Below, piece after piece: positions 11,092 to 24,800 of a stretch of 64,000 nucleotides of DNA (the stretch's first letter is position 1; each line of letters begins with the position of its first letter). The notes beneath the pieces are model-generated. The model searched no databases. It was given only the letters and a program-made list of their open reading frames with translations, and was not told the origin of the DNA. The translations under genes were made by a program, and so were the position numbers. The DNA comes from Siderastrea siderea. Its lineage: Eukaryota; Cnidaria; Anthozoa; Scleractinia; Rhizangiidae. The DNA is taken from NCBI GenBank assembly GCA_964030785.1, contig OZ034979.1, positions 7,233,423 to 7,297,422 on the forward strand, in the 5' to 3' direction.

Positions 11092-14000
11092 TTAGTCGAG
11101 GTCATTTCCAAGACCCGTCCATTTGTCGGGGACCATAAGGAAGTACCTATGCATGGCCTCAGTGAATCGGGTCCTGTACAGCTCAGGTGACACCACAGTG
11201 GGCATTCTACCCTGACCTCCCAGGAGTCCGCTCGCCTTCACATACATCTCTAGCTTCTTATCCCAGGTGAACGTTCGAATAAAATCTGCAAGAAAGAAAA
11301 CAATACATCAAACGTTCAGCCATAGAAATAACAGCGTGGTTCAAAAACCGGAGTCAAGCTGCGGTAATCACAAGGGCAGTACTTTCAGGTGGTGGTCGTG
11401 TTTATCATGCTGCAAAGGGCGCCTCTATAAACTCATGAGCTTGCAGATAAGATCCTAAAGTGTGACCGCTCAAGTGAATGTTACTGAGCAGTACTTTCCT
11501 TTGAGACAATGTATTGTGCAAGATGTTTCTAACTTGTAGCTTTGCGGTCTGGGGATAAAATCTTACAGTAAGCCAAAACACTTAGACAAATGTTGTTGAA
11601 TTAACAATTAGGAAAAATAAAAAAAAACAAGGAGTCCCATAGGAAAGTGCAGGCCAATAGCTTTCAATTGAATGGTCATACCTTGAAATTTCGTAGCCGC
11701 GTAGCCGCGTCGCCGGGTCACCGCGTAGCCATGTAGCCACGTAGCCACGTAGCCACGTAGCCACGTAGCCCCGTAGCCGTGAAGCCGCGTAGCCCCGAAG
11801 CCGCGTAGCCACCTAGCCACCTAGCCGCGTAGCCACGTGGCCGTGTAGCTGCGTAGCCACGTGTCCGCGTAGCCACCTGGCCGTGTAGCCACATAGCCGC
11901 GTATCCGCGTAGCCACGTAGCCGCGTAGCCACCTAGCCACGTAGCCCCGTGTCCGCGTAGCCACCTAGCCACGTAGCCCCGTAGCCGCGTAGCCACGTAG
12001 TCGTGAAGCCACGAAGCCACGTAGCCGCTCTTTAATAGTAAGTATTGAAGGGTAAAAGCGTTAATAACAATCATGACTGCGTAGCCGCGTATCCAGACTT
12101 TTTGGGGGTACAGCTTGCAGTGGCCGGGTATTCTACAATTACTCCAGGAACTAAATAGAACTAAATAGTGAGGAGAATAAGTTTCTTGATGAGTTTCTTG
12201 TCTTGTCTAAGAAAATGACACGACACGATAAGGAGACCAACTGAGCCTCAAACAACCGACCCACCGATCTTGCGATTACCACAGGCGCTACACCACAGCG
12301 CCTGCTTGGTAAGCGCAAACTAGTTTTCAGGCCCCAATTGTTCAAAAGTTGGATAGCGCTATTCACCGGATAAATCTCTATCCAGGAGATAACGCAATTG
12401 ATTTCCCTAACACTTATCCACTGGATAGTGATTTATCCAGTGAATAGCGCTATCCAACTTTTGAACAACTGTGGCCAGTTGTTGAAATTCCTCCACACTT
12501 ACGTATTGCTCACCTATAATGCCAATGACAAGTTCAGACCTGGCTTCATCTATACCGACCAACAGTGAATAATCCATGACCATCTGCTGTGCTAGGAATT
12601 CTGTGTCGTTATGAATCGCACGTGACAGAATTGCTTTGGAGTGCGGACGGATAAATATCGGGCATTCACGGATCACTGCAAAAAGAAGAAAGCGCGAAAA
12701 TGTTCAGGTCTCATCCGAAGAGATATATTTTTAATAGTTACGTAAATAAGAGGCTTTAAAAAAGGCGTTAAAGTTGAAGAGTTTGAAAACGGAGATTTGT
12801 GGTGTACTAATGGAGAGTGAAACCAATAAAAAATTCCCAGGAAAGAAATACCAAAAGTTGTGGAATACCGCCAACAGTACCTGTTTTGCCCCGGTTAAAA
12901 TGGAACACAAGAAATTTTGTTTATTTGAACATTTCCGAGCCCTACTTCCAGTCTCCTCCAAGAGTAAAATCGAGCGCGGAAGACGACTTCTTCTTTTAAA
13001 CGTCACAAAGATACTCTGACAACAAACGTCTAAGATTAATCACTCTTGTTAGTAAAAAAATCCTATATACAGTTAAAAAGTGATCTATCCGTATTTCCTC
13101 TTGGAGAAATATAATCCCGTCAACGTTTGCATAGATGTGTCAGCTTTCACTTACAGAGGCGGCGGAGCAGGGGGGCAGGGGGGTGTAGCCCCCCAAACGA
13201 AAATTTAGGGGGGTTAACCCCCCTCGCCACTTTTTGGTGCCGAAAATATCGCTAGCACAGCATAAAATTGATTGGACAAAATATTCATTGTCGTGATCTT
13301 TTCAAATCCTTTCATCGGGATCGCGCTTAGTGAAACAATATGATGCAGGACTTTTTTTCAACAACTCTGGCAGCATTCAATGCTGTTCTTGAAGACTACG
13401 TTGTCCTTCAGCAGATAATAGAAGAGATCAGCGACACCAAACACGACGAGTATGGACAGAGGGCAAACGGAGTGCTATTAAGCCTCGATAAATTTGACTC
13501 CATGTTTGGTCTTAAACTTGGCTGTCTTCTATTTGGAGCTGCAGAGCAGCTTTCTAGGGCATTGCAGGGGAAAGATGCGACTCTGTAAGAAGCTATCACC
13601 GCTGAATCACCATATCCAACTGCGCTGTTCAATAAATTTTACGAGTCATGAGTCTCCTTGTCAGAGGGTAAGTCTGGCGAACTAGTGCTGCCACGATACA
13701 GGAGAGCCCCTGCGAGCGGCTTGATGACAGAGCTCCTCCTCATCGGTTTGAATGTCATCAGGATTATTATAGGGCGCAATACTATGAAGCCTGCAGCAAA
13801 GTTAAAACGCGATTAGAAAGCCGATTCAACCGAGTCAAGTTAAAGGGGCATGGTCACGAGGATTTCGAAGATTTCTGGTCAAAAGTGTGCTAAAATAATC
13901 GGTAGCTAACTTTATCCATGCCCAACATTGTGTTTGAACATTTAAAGGAACATATTAACTTAATTTCATTAAGAGAAAACAAACTATGACCATTTAACAT

Positions 14001-17000
14001 GTTTAATATCGAATTTAATGTCAACACGCTGTAAGAATTTGAAAAGTTTAGCCTAATTTTTTCAAATTGCAATCCATTTCCATCCGTGCCATCCGTAGCA
14101 ACAGACGACAAAAAATAGTTTCAGTGAAGTAATATAGTCTTTTGTAACAAAACTAAACCATTATTTGCAGGCGTTCATTGATGTGAGGACATATTTTTGA
14201 TTTTTAAAGTGAACTAAAATAGCGTGACTATGCCCCTTTAAGGTGGAGAAACTTCTTGTGGACGCAGCAAACAGCGACAACTTCAGCGAGCATCTGGAAG
14301 TGCTGCAAAGGTCTTGCTTTGGAACTGACATAGACTGCGGCAGGCTAGGGCACCAGCTTCACCTCGTACATGATGAAGTGAGAACTGCGCTGCCCGAAGT
14401 ACGTCAGGTTACTCTGCCCTCCGACGACTAAAGAACAACCTAAGAAGCACCATGAAGCAGGATCGTCTGAACTGCCTACTTATGCATTGTAACAAATCAA
14501 TTACGTACACACTGGACAATGTTAAGATGGCAAAAAGGTTTGCTTGTGCCAACGAACTATGCAAAGGACATTTTGGGAGATTTGAGTAGGGCTATGCACT
14601 TGGCTTGGTGTACGATGAGACTCCCCACGTTTCAAAACGCCCCGCCGCCTCTGACTTAGCTCGCTTTCTTCAAATTTTCACGGCGTTTTGTCTTAGAAAT
14701 AAATAGTTAGCATCATCTCTTCCGGGAATGTGAGCATGAAGGTTCTCTAATACAAGATGCGATGTGACATTACTCACTCTCAAGCAGATTTTCGTCCAAA
14801 AGAACGTCATTTTTCATCCCAGAAGTTTGAACGTAGCGGCTGCGCATGGAACCTTTTAAATCAAAAGTCTGCAAAAAGAAAGATATCATTAACACATAAA
14901 CAACTTATAGATGACCAATTCCATAAAATTTTTTTCTGATATGAAACTTGAAACTGAGCAAAACCAGACGAAAGAAAAGCTCAGAACAGAGGTACGTAAG
15001 ATGTACTTCTGTGAAGAAGCAATGTCCTATATTTATTTCGACATTCCAAAGCATAAAACAACGACGAGTGATAATCTCCTTGAATTGGTTGCTATTCATC
15101 GTGGTTTTATCCCCTTGTATTCTACCTGTTTTCCAGCAGTTACTTAGCACCTGTTTGGAAGTGGATTAGGGAGGCTATGGCAGCTATTTTCAGTAAAACT
15201 TTGAAAAGGCAAAAGGTACTTTTTCTTCACTGGAAACATAAAAATAAAGGACCAGGCGTGCGTTTCTTAAAAGCCCCGAAAATTTTCGGGTCGATTTTGG
15301 GCACGACAATTCATACTATATCTTGTAAACAAAACAGTTTCTAAGCATGAAACTTAGGTAGAAGTTACTAAATATTTCTCATCTTGCAAATATGTTAAAA
15401 TAACGGCCTTGTAGAATGAGTTGTTCATATTTTTACAAATGGCTTTTCGGGACCGAAATGTTTTCGGGACTTTCGAGAAACGCTTCCCAGGTTTGTCAAA
15501 AAATTATTCTATGAAAGCACTGAAACTACTGATAAGAGTTTTTGGCCCTGAATGGCCACGATTAAAATGGCTGTAACTTCAAAGATATTTATCAAGTTCC
15601 TCCTATGAACCTGACATGTTATATGCTTCTTTATCAGCGACTGTTATAAAGTAACGTGTACTACACATTAAATCACTTAACCAGAAATTAACCCTTTAAG
15701 CGCCAACAGTGACGAAAATGAAATTTCTCTTTACATTATCACTACTTGTTCAAACATTCAAGTGATAAGAATAAAGGAAGTGATCACCAAGGATAAGATG
15801 TCTTGATATTTAGACAAATTCTCCTTACTAGCTCCATAAGAAATGTATGAAAAACAGTGAGGAGAATATGCATTTTTATATCAGGGCTTTTAAGCCTTTT
15901 AACCCTTTAAAAAGGGTTAATACACTACAACAATGTCCCTCTTATCCCTCACCAGCCAACAAGCTCATGTCGTTACCTTGTCAATTTTGCGGTCGTAAAA
16001 CAAGTTTTCCATGACCAACACATCTTGCCTCATGGTGGCGCTTGTGTGCGAGTTCTTGTAACCGATTCTGTATATACCCAACATCTTCGCCAGCAAAGTG
16101 GGTCGCTGTTAACATAACAATGTGAGGCAATTAAAATATGAAGAGTATGTGACTTGCTCTGCTCGCGACGGTAATTTTACGTTTCTGAAGAGTTCAGAGG
16201 ATTTCCGAAGATTGTCGATATCCGAAAATACCTTAGCGACAACTCGGGAATGAGCAACGAATATATCAATTCTGCGAGTGGTTAAATGCTGAGTAAAACA
16301 CTTTCTCCCAAATACTAATAACAACATTGCTATCGATTACAAATGAAGGAAATAAAACAAACACGAGCTTTAAATGTGCTATGTAAAGTCGTGCAGCAAT
16401 CCAGCTTTTAAAAAATCAAAGTAATCTTTTGTAATCCGCCAAGAAAACACCTTTTCAACACAGGTCAGGTATTCTTATTAATACAAATATTCTTGTCCTT
16501 ATTGAACAGTGAACTTACGAAACCTGTGGACGGCTAAGGAAAGAGGACGGCAAGATGTCCATGTGTGAGCGGCGGGACAACTACCCACCCACAACGTGCA
16601 ATTTTACTTAAATGTTTCTTGTTATTTTCATGTCTTAAACGATAAAAGGGCGGCAGTGTAAACCAAAGAGCATGTTAAACTGCGTACATAGCTGTCACTT
16701 TGGTCATAAAAGGTCATTTAAAGAAATGACGACGACCATAGCAGTGAACGAAATAACTTAGGCAGTTGAAAAGAAGAATCTGAAAAACAAAATGCAGGCG
16801 TGAAAGAGGATTCGAACCTTCGACCCTGTAATACCGTGCATCGGCGCTCTAACAAACTGAGCTATCAAGCCAACTGGGAGCTGGTCTTTTATGATTTGAC
16901 GTTTTCTTTCCTCAACCGTCCTGCTGAGTAAGTTCACTAATTTTCGGGACTTGACATCTGTCTGCTACATAAGGTGTTTGCTCAATACAGATTTGACTGA

Positions 17001-18874
17001 TTTCAATCCAGAGAGCTCAGCTGCAGAGGAAGAGCGACGACACAGGCACCTCAAGCTCGTGCTGCAACATTCAGCTACACATTGTGCCGTATCACGCAAT
17101 AACGGCAATGGCTGGAAAAGCAAGGATTTGTGTGGGGAATCTGGTAATAGATTTAAGTAGATTGTTGAACACGAAAAGTTCTTATTAAAAGTCCCATACC
17201 TTGTTCCCACGGCACGTTGCTTACTAGCCGGAATTCCCATACAAATCCTTATATTTCCAGCCAGAACTGATATTACGAAAGATGGTACAACACATATGTT
17301 GCCCACAGCAAGACCTTGGGCTGCCTGTGGCGGAGGGGGATGGGAGAGGAAACGAACGTGTGGTGACATCCGGTCACGTGATGACATACCTGTTCATCAA
17401 GCGCTTTATTGACATAGCGGAAGTAATGAGGAGCAAACTCCAGGAAGCACTGCAACTCCTGCCTTGACATCTGCTTCATTACAAACCGGTCGTCTGTAAT
17501 GGGAACGGAAAAGGAAAATTAACTGGTGTCTTGACAATCAGAATAAATCTGGTAATACCTTTACTCACCAAGTGACTTGAAGAAAGCAGAACCAGACTTT
17601 CCGCCACGAGCTCCCCATGCGACTGAGTGCTGAAGCGAACGAATGTATCTGATAAAGACAAACGTATGATTAAAGGGTTAAACAATAGGGCATTTTACAG
17701 TTGGCTGCCCAGTGCCCCGGCCTTTGAATAGAAGCGAGGCTGAAGGTGATCTTGTTTTGTTACAAACCTTCCTGCTTTTCATATGTATATGATTATGATC
17801 ACAGGCTTGTTAGCATGAGAATGGCGGGATTTGCACCTGAAAGGCAGGAAGCTTTTCACGAAACAAGGTCACCTTCAGCCTCGCTTCTATTCAAAGGCCA
17901 GGGCACTGAGCACATAACTGTAAAATGGCCTATTACACGAGAGGAGAAGCTTAAAATCCCATAAAATACGTGGGTGGAGAGAGATATTAACCCGTAAAAT
18001 GTTTTACTTACTGAAGGATACAGCAAGATGACAAAGAATAAATGGACTACTACGCTGGATATTTCAGGACAAACCCCAGTAAAATACAGTCATTTACAGG
18101 AATCACAAATAACCGCCTATTCCTGAAATTCCAATAAGTCGCAAAAAAAGCACCTTTCAAATGAGCCAACAAACGTACTGGGGCTCTTCGGCTTGGTTGG
18201 TGGTGAAGGAGGGGATAATGTATGAGACAGTGTTAAAATAAGTATTTTTACAAAAGCGTAACCCAACAAAGTTCTTACTTCTCCTCGCCATTAGGAAAGA
18301 TCCTTTTCCTCAGCAACCTAAACTGCTCAGCATAGTAAATACTGCAGTAGAATCGGCACGTGTTATCAGCAAACTCTAAAATGAAAAATAAATAAAAGAA
18401 AAAATTAAAACTAAAACTTTATCAAGAAGGCTTCTGCTGAGATGCCGCTTTTCACAGGAGAGAAATGATCACGGCGTGGAGATGTTTTTCAGTCCGAGAT
18501 GCTATTTACGTGACGTGTCTTTTTAGTTTATCCCGCATCTTTTTTCTATCCCCAGGGAATGAAACATGAGGTGACGAATCTTTTTTGAACATCACGCAAT
18601 CTCTTTCCCCCCCAACAAAGAACGAAAAATTGCGTGACAAAACTTTCAACTCGTCACGCATTCTCTTTTTGTTTGCAAAGATCACATGACCAGCAAAATC
18701 AAATCATTGAACGCTATATGACTAGTTAACTACAAGTGAGAAAGACAAAGGAAAAAAAACAAAGCAAAACAAAACAAACAAACAATCAAACAAAGAAGTT
18801 CTTACGATGCTTGACGTGAAAATCGACTGGCGTTTTGGTGGCATCTTTTCGTTGGAAACCAAACTGCACAAGAT
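11092..18874 (-). CDS. PIKFYVE: PIKFYVE exons 30-37: C-terminal phosphatidylinositol phosphate kinase domain
   Basis: The exons are 18806-18874, 18279-18375, 17569-17648, 17390-17493, 15977-16105, 14778-14868, 12514-12675 and 11092-11285. Visible kinase motifs, in order, are [11 protein letters not shown] (glycine-rich loop), DDRFVMKQM (ATP-binding lysine), [30 protein letters not shown] (catalytic aspartate), [11 protein letters not shown], and the activation-loop region [19 protein letters not shown]. Exon 35 has a shorter segment between [11 protein letters not shown] and [10 protein letters not shown] than the vertebrate protein. The protein ends GLGNDLD and stops at TAA 11094-11092. Every motif needed for catalysis is present, so the enzyme should be active. 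Confidence 0.96.
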
Positions 18875-21800
18875 CTATAACAGAAAATATCGAAATGTCA
18901 GAAGATGTGTATTGCATGATTTGGGATGTTCATGTATAAAGACTTAAGAGAATCAGTTATTTTACTCACCAATATCATCTTGTACTTGTCCATCCTGAGT
19001 TAAGCTATTTTCCGTCTTCTTGGTGTCGTCTTTAGTTGGAGTATGTTTGCCCTTAGTGTACTTGACTCTGTCCACTTTACTGTAATGATCATGATCTGCT
19101 TTTAGCTCCACACTGCTGTTCATGAACTCAAGGTTATCGGAAGAAAGGACGCTGAGTGTTTCTCCATCTTGTCCCGTCCCGTGACCCGCCTCGGGATCAA
19201 CAAACTCAAGATGCACGAAGCCTGAATGTGCAATTAACAATATATCATTTTTAAATTGACAGATGTGTCATATGGGATTAACATACTTGACAACACATGC
19301 TATGGTTGCTGTCACCCAATAACCAAAAGCTTCTCACTACCCCATAAGCCAGCAGGTGTGAATAAGTAACATTTTTGCCTATTGGTACACAGTGTAACTA
19401 GGCAACCTCGTCTCGCAGGATGGGTTGCCATCTACGAGAAGGAAGAAAATTTCGCGACTGATCCCCAAATTAGGCCTATTCTGCAAATAAAGCATCAAAA
19501 AGTGTCTGAATGACACACGACTATTGTCAAAAAAGCTACTTAAGTCCATCGATACTTTTTTAAAGTTGGCCGCGTTTCAAATCAAGTCAATTTCAAAAAC
19601 CTCAATGAATTTGAAGATGAAATGTTTTCCCTTGACTTTTCATGGACTGTGATGACAATTTTCTACAGTTTAATGCAAGATTCCCTTCCTCTTCTCTTCA
19701 CGCCCTGAAAAAGAAACGATTTCCCCCTTACTTTTCCCGGACTGGAGAACGGGTGGCAGGGTAAGGAGAAAGCTGCCGTGAAAGAGCTGATTCTGTTCCT
19801 TCCTGTGTAACCTGTGAATCCTGTTTCTTTCTGTTTAACCTACTTGTTTTCCTGTTTAGCCAATTGCTTGCTGTTGAACCTGTTTAGCTCGTTTTTCTTA
19901 CCTTCACCTGAGTCTGAACCAGAGTCAACTCTGATATACTTGTCTGAAACACGAGGAACATTGAGTGATTGTCCCTTGGAAGGTACGTCCACAGATTTCC
20001 CAAAGTCGCTGAAAGGAAAGCAAATGACAGTTTTAACAGCGTGTGGCTTTACTCTGGGATTTCGTGATTAAACTTTTCAAACGTGCTCTAGGTAACCAGA
20101 GTAAACTTGTTTTCTTATCACATAACTTGACTTAAAACTCGTACAAACATACGTTCAAGCCTGAATTTTTTCAGGTTGTTGTTTTATCTTTTATCAAGTT
20201 GATATCTTTAACTGCAAGGGTCGTCACCATTTCATTATTATTTCATCTGCAGTTTACGTATATGATTACTTCATATATTTATTCTCGTTTGTTCACCATC
20301 TACGGGATTAATACGAATTCAGAAATGACCAGCTCCCAGTTGGCTGCATGGCTCAATTGGTTAGAGCGTTGCACCTGTATCGCAGAGGTCATGGGTTCCA
20401 ATCCCGTTCAAGACTGAATTTTTTCAAAACTACGATGGTCGTCATCATTTCATTATTTCATTCGCAGTTCACATATATGATTACTTCGTATATTCATTCT
20501 CATGCAGCATACTGTAACCCATAACGAGCTCTTGGTATAATCTGCTAACAATGGACTGATGCCCATTCTCTAATTAAATATGACATAAGTAAAATATTTA
20601 CTGACATTTCACCATCAGAGTGATGCTATCACTCAAGACTACTCCAGAAATGTTATCACTCTATTTAGAGTACGGACTTAAATAAGCCAACACTGCGACA
20701 ATTTATAGTACCAAAATATGTTACTGATATCAGCACACCTCTTACCTCTTGCTTAGCTGAAGTTCCCGAGTTGCTTCATTCTTGATGTCTGACAGAGTCC
20801 GCTGAATCTTGTGCAGGCGCTCATTATATTCTGTAGTGCTAGCATAAATAAACAAGAAAGATGTTTTCATATAATTACAAGATGGACACTAACTTGATAA
20901 GTACTTTCGTGGGGTAACGTTTAGGAGCCGGTCTACTCACTGCAAATCTACAAAACACTGCGTATGCTACACGTGCCTATGTATATTTCTTTCCTCACTG
21001 TGTAGGCAATGATGGAGCTGCAGCCTCGGCCAATAATCTTGGGACACCTTGCCGTCTTCTCCCACTTTCCCCCTTTGCAATGTTTAAAAGACTACAAAAT
21101 TTGGTATTTTCTGCGTGAAATGACAAATTTTTTTCAACGTTGAACGGGGAGAGGGGTAGCCGCATACAAGGCGTCAAGTGTCCCAAGACTTTGGGGCTGA
21201 GGTTGTGGTCTCCTCACTGTATATCTACAAAACAATCTGCACGCTACATGTGCCTATGTTTACTCCTGACGTCAGTGTACAGGCAATGTATCTACGAAAC
21301 ACTGTGTACTCTATACGCGTCTATGTCTTTCCTTCACTTCAGGCACAGAAGTCACTGCAAATCTACAAAATATTGTGCACACTATACTGGCCAATGTTTA
21401 TTCCTTTTCCTTCACTACATACCTACAAAACACTATGCATTAAAAGAAGGAAATGTTGAATCAGTCGTGAATTACTCAGAAAAAATCTGAGTCCTCCCGA
21501 CGGGAGTCGAACCCATGACCTTCCAGATGCCAGTTGGATGCTCTAACCACTGAGCTATGGGGGACTCGTGGTGAGCGAGGCCATATAACTAGGTTCATAT
21601 GTGACATAGGCCTGCTTACTGCAGGCTCGTAACGTCAAATGATAAATGTAAATATGATAATGGAGTGACGACTGTGAGAAATGTGTTAAAATAAGGAAAT
21701 GTTGAATCAGTCGTGAATTACTCAGAAAAAATTGACGTTACGAGCCTGCAGTAAGCAGGCCTATGTCACATATGAACCTAGTTATATGGCCTCGCTCACA

Positions 21801-24800
21801 ACGAGTCCCCCATAGCTCAGTGGTTAGAGCATCCAACTGGCATCTGGAAGGTCATGGGTTCGACTCCCGCTGGGAGGACTCAGATTTTCTCTGAGTAATT
21901 CACGACTGATTCAACATTTCCGTCTTTTAACACATTTCTCACAGTCGTCACTCCATTATCATAAACACTATGCACTCTATACGTGCCTATGTTTATTCCG
22001 TAGCCTTCACTAAATACCTACAAGACACTATGCACTCTATACTTGCCTATGTTTATTCCTTACCTTAGCGTGTAGGCAATGATGGAGCTTGTCTCCTTTT
22101 CACTCACCACTACAAGCACTTTTTCCCCAGGGGGGAGGAGATGGTGTTCATGGCTTGGACTGCAAAGCAAACGAGAAATCATAGAATGACAATAAACTCA
22201 AATCAAGTCAACGAAGCTAAGTTACAACCAGTTGGAAAATCATGACTGAAGCACGCTCATCAAAACTGGTATTTTCCCTAAAAAGCTCTGTTGTTGAAAA
22301 CATAAGCAATTAACTTAAATTCTGTTCTCCTTTATGATCTCGTTCCCCCTTCATATTGGAAGGATTGAATGTAACGTACACTACTGATGGGAGCGGCGGG
22401 AGGGAGGACAAGGCACGATTATGAAAATATCGAAAGATGATGCTCTTTACCAAGAGTGTCTCAATTCTTTGGTAAATGGTTACAGAAAATGTGTTTTTGT
22501 GCAAATTTGACTGTCACCCTGTCAAATACTCCTGGGAAATATGGTAAAGAAATGTATAGAAGAATTAAACGTGTATGGATTCTTGTTTGCACAGTTACTT
22601 CCATCATATTTGGCCGGAAACATCTTTTGCCTGATTTCGGTCTGATTTCATCAGTTCATAATAACCAAATTTTTAACAACACAGATTTTGCGAAAATTCT
22701 CTTAAACACCTGATTTCAGTACCGATATTGTAACTTAAGACGTGTTTTCCTACTTAACACAAAGGCATCCAAACCGCCAAAGGGACTACACTTCTTATCA
22801 TTTCAAGCCACATGAATTAGAAATGGTCATTAGACAGACTACTTACAATGTTGAAGCAACTGGTTGAAAAGCGGTTGATGACATGAATGACGAGACAATG
22901 CGCTTTACTTTCCCACGCTTGGATGTACCGGCTGATCCTGAAAAAGTAAAAACAGGTTTATGTCATATTCGCATTTATGTGGAACTACTTGGTACCATGC
23001 TCAAAGGTTACAGTACTCGGCAACAATCCAAAATCCTGCGGCCTTTTTTATGTCCTGCGTGACAATCGTGAGCAAGTTATAGCTGTTATTTACACGAAAC
23101 AATTAGCGTCGAAGGCTATTCGTAAGCATATATTGCATGCAAGAACAAGTTGCATTGTCTAAATCGGCCCTTAGATGTATGAATTTGATGATGCATCAAG
23201 TCAACATCGAGTTTATTTTATCTTCTTATGTACAACTATTTCTACTTTTACAGTACATACAAAAATACGAGGTGTCATTGCCTTTTCAGGCCACTGCAAT
23301 CACTTTGAGCACCAAAAAACCAACAGGCCACAAATTGCCACTTGTGCAATACTTGGGGCCCTCCTTCCCGAATTTAAGCTTTGGCTTATTTGCAGAGTCA
23401 TCAGAGTCAATACTATTTTATTGTAACAATCATTCAATGTTTTGTTACTATTTATGTAGCTTCATTTACATTTAATGTGTTATTTTATCGACCAATGAAG
23501 AAAATACGCCTTTTACAAGCAACGTTACGAAAATTGAATTGCAGTAAACGAAAGAGGATCAAACAATTTACGACAGTTTCTGACCCTCTTCAACTACCAG
23601 CTGGATTGCGATGTAAATTGGGGAAACTTTAAGAGTCAAAAAGGTTACTGCATGTTGCTCCCTTCTTAATTCCTGTATACTATCAAATATGTACATCATG
23701 ACGTTAGGTCACTTCAACTACCTGGTTAAATTTTTTGGACACTTTCTGTTTTATTTACAACTGTACTTTTTTTCTCCCTGGAGAGATTTCATTAGAAAAT
23801 GAAAAACTGAGAGATTATCGTGGTTTAAACTTTAACTTAACAAACAAATGCTTACTGCTGCTTGCTTAATTTGGTTACAAGAATGAACCCTTTAAGCCCC
23901 AATAGTGACAAGCATCTAATTTCTCCTCACAATATCACTACTTGATCAAACATACAGGTCACAAGAATAAAGGAAGTGATCACCAAACATAAGATATCGT
24001 GATGTTTGTACCAATTCTCCCCACTAGTACCATAACAAATGTATGAAAGACATTAAGGAGAATATGCATATTGATATTGGGGCTTAAAGGGTTAAACTAT
24101 TGTTGGTGAACAGCTTACCATCTGGGGCAAGCGTTGTATCCGAATCTCCATCTGTGGCAAGAGCTGGTGATAAGTAAGAAATTAAAAGTTACTCAAACTA
24201 CAAAACACCACAAGAAAGTACTGCTCAATGGACTTTCGTTTGAAAGGCTACACTTTAGGATTTCATCCGCAGACTCAAATGTCAGAATCACCTTGTACAG
24301 CACAATAAACAGCACCACAGGAAAGTACTGCTCAGTAGCTTTCACTTGTATGTTCACACTTTAGGATTTCATCCGCAGACTCAAAAGTCAGAATCACCTT
24401 GTACAGCACAATAAACAGCATCATAGGAAAGTCGTGCTCAATAGTTTTCACTTGAATGGTCACACTTTAGGATTCTATCCACAGACTCAAAAGTTAGAAC
24501 CACCTTGTACAGCGTAATAAACAGCACCACAGGAAAGTACTGCTCAGTAGCTTTCATTTGAATGGTCACACTTAAGGATTTCATCCACAGACTCAAAAGT
24601 TAGAACCACCTTGTACAGCATAATAAACAGCACCACAGGAGAGTACTGCTCAGTAGCTTTCATTTGAATGGTCACACTTAAGGATTTCATCCACAGACTC
24701 AAAAGTTAGAACCACCTTGTACAGCATAATAAACAGCACCACAGGAAAGTACTGCTCAGTAGCTTTCATTTCAATGGTCACACTTAAGGATTTCATCCAC

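Noticed and set aside
11582..12074. Open frames rich in RGYVATWL
   Set aside because: They are translations of the 8-bp minisatellite, not a protein.
12774..13019. 81-codon plus-strand frame and overlapping minus frame
   Set aside because: No recognisable domain; intronic; overlapping frames on both strands suggest chance.
13408..13632. Minus-strand frame opposite the hAT pseudogene
   Set aside because: It is a shadow of the transposase frame, which has the recognisable motifs.
21488..21880. Two candidate functional tRNA-Ala genes
   Set aside because: The anticodon stem is imperfect, the copies are an inverted pair with shared flanks, and extra conserved sequence extends beyond the tRNA, so they are SINE-like.
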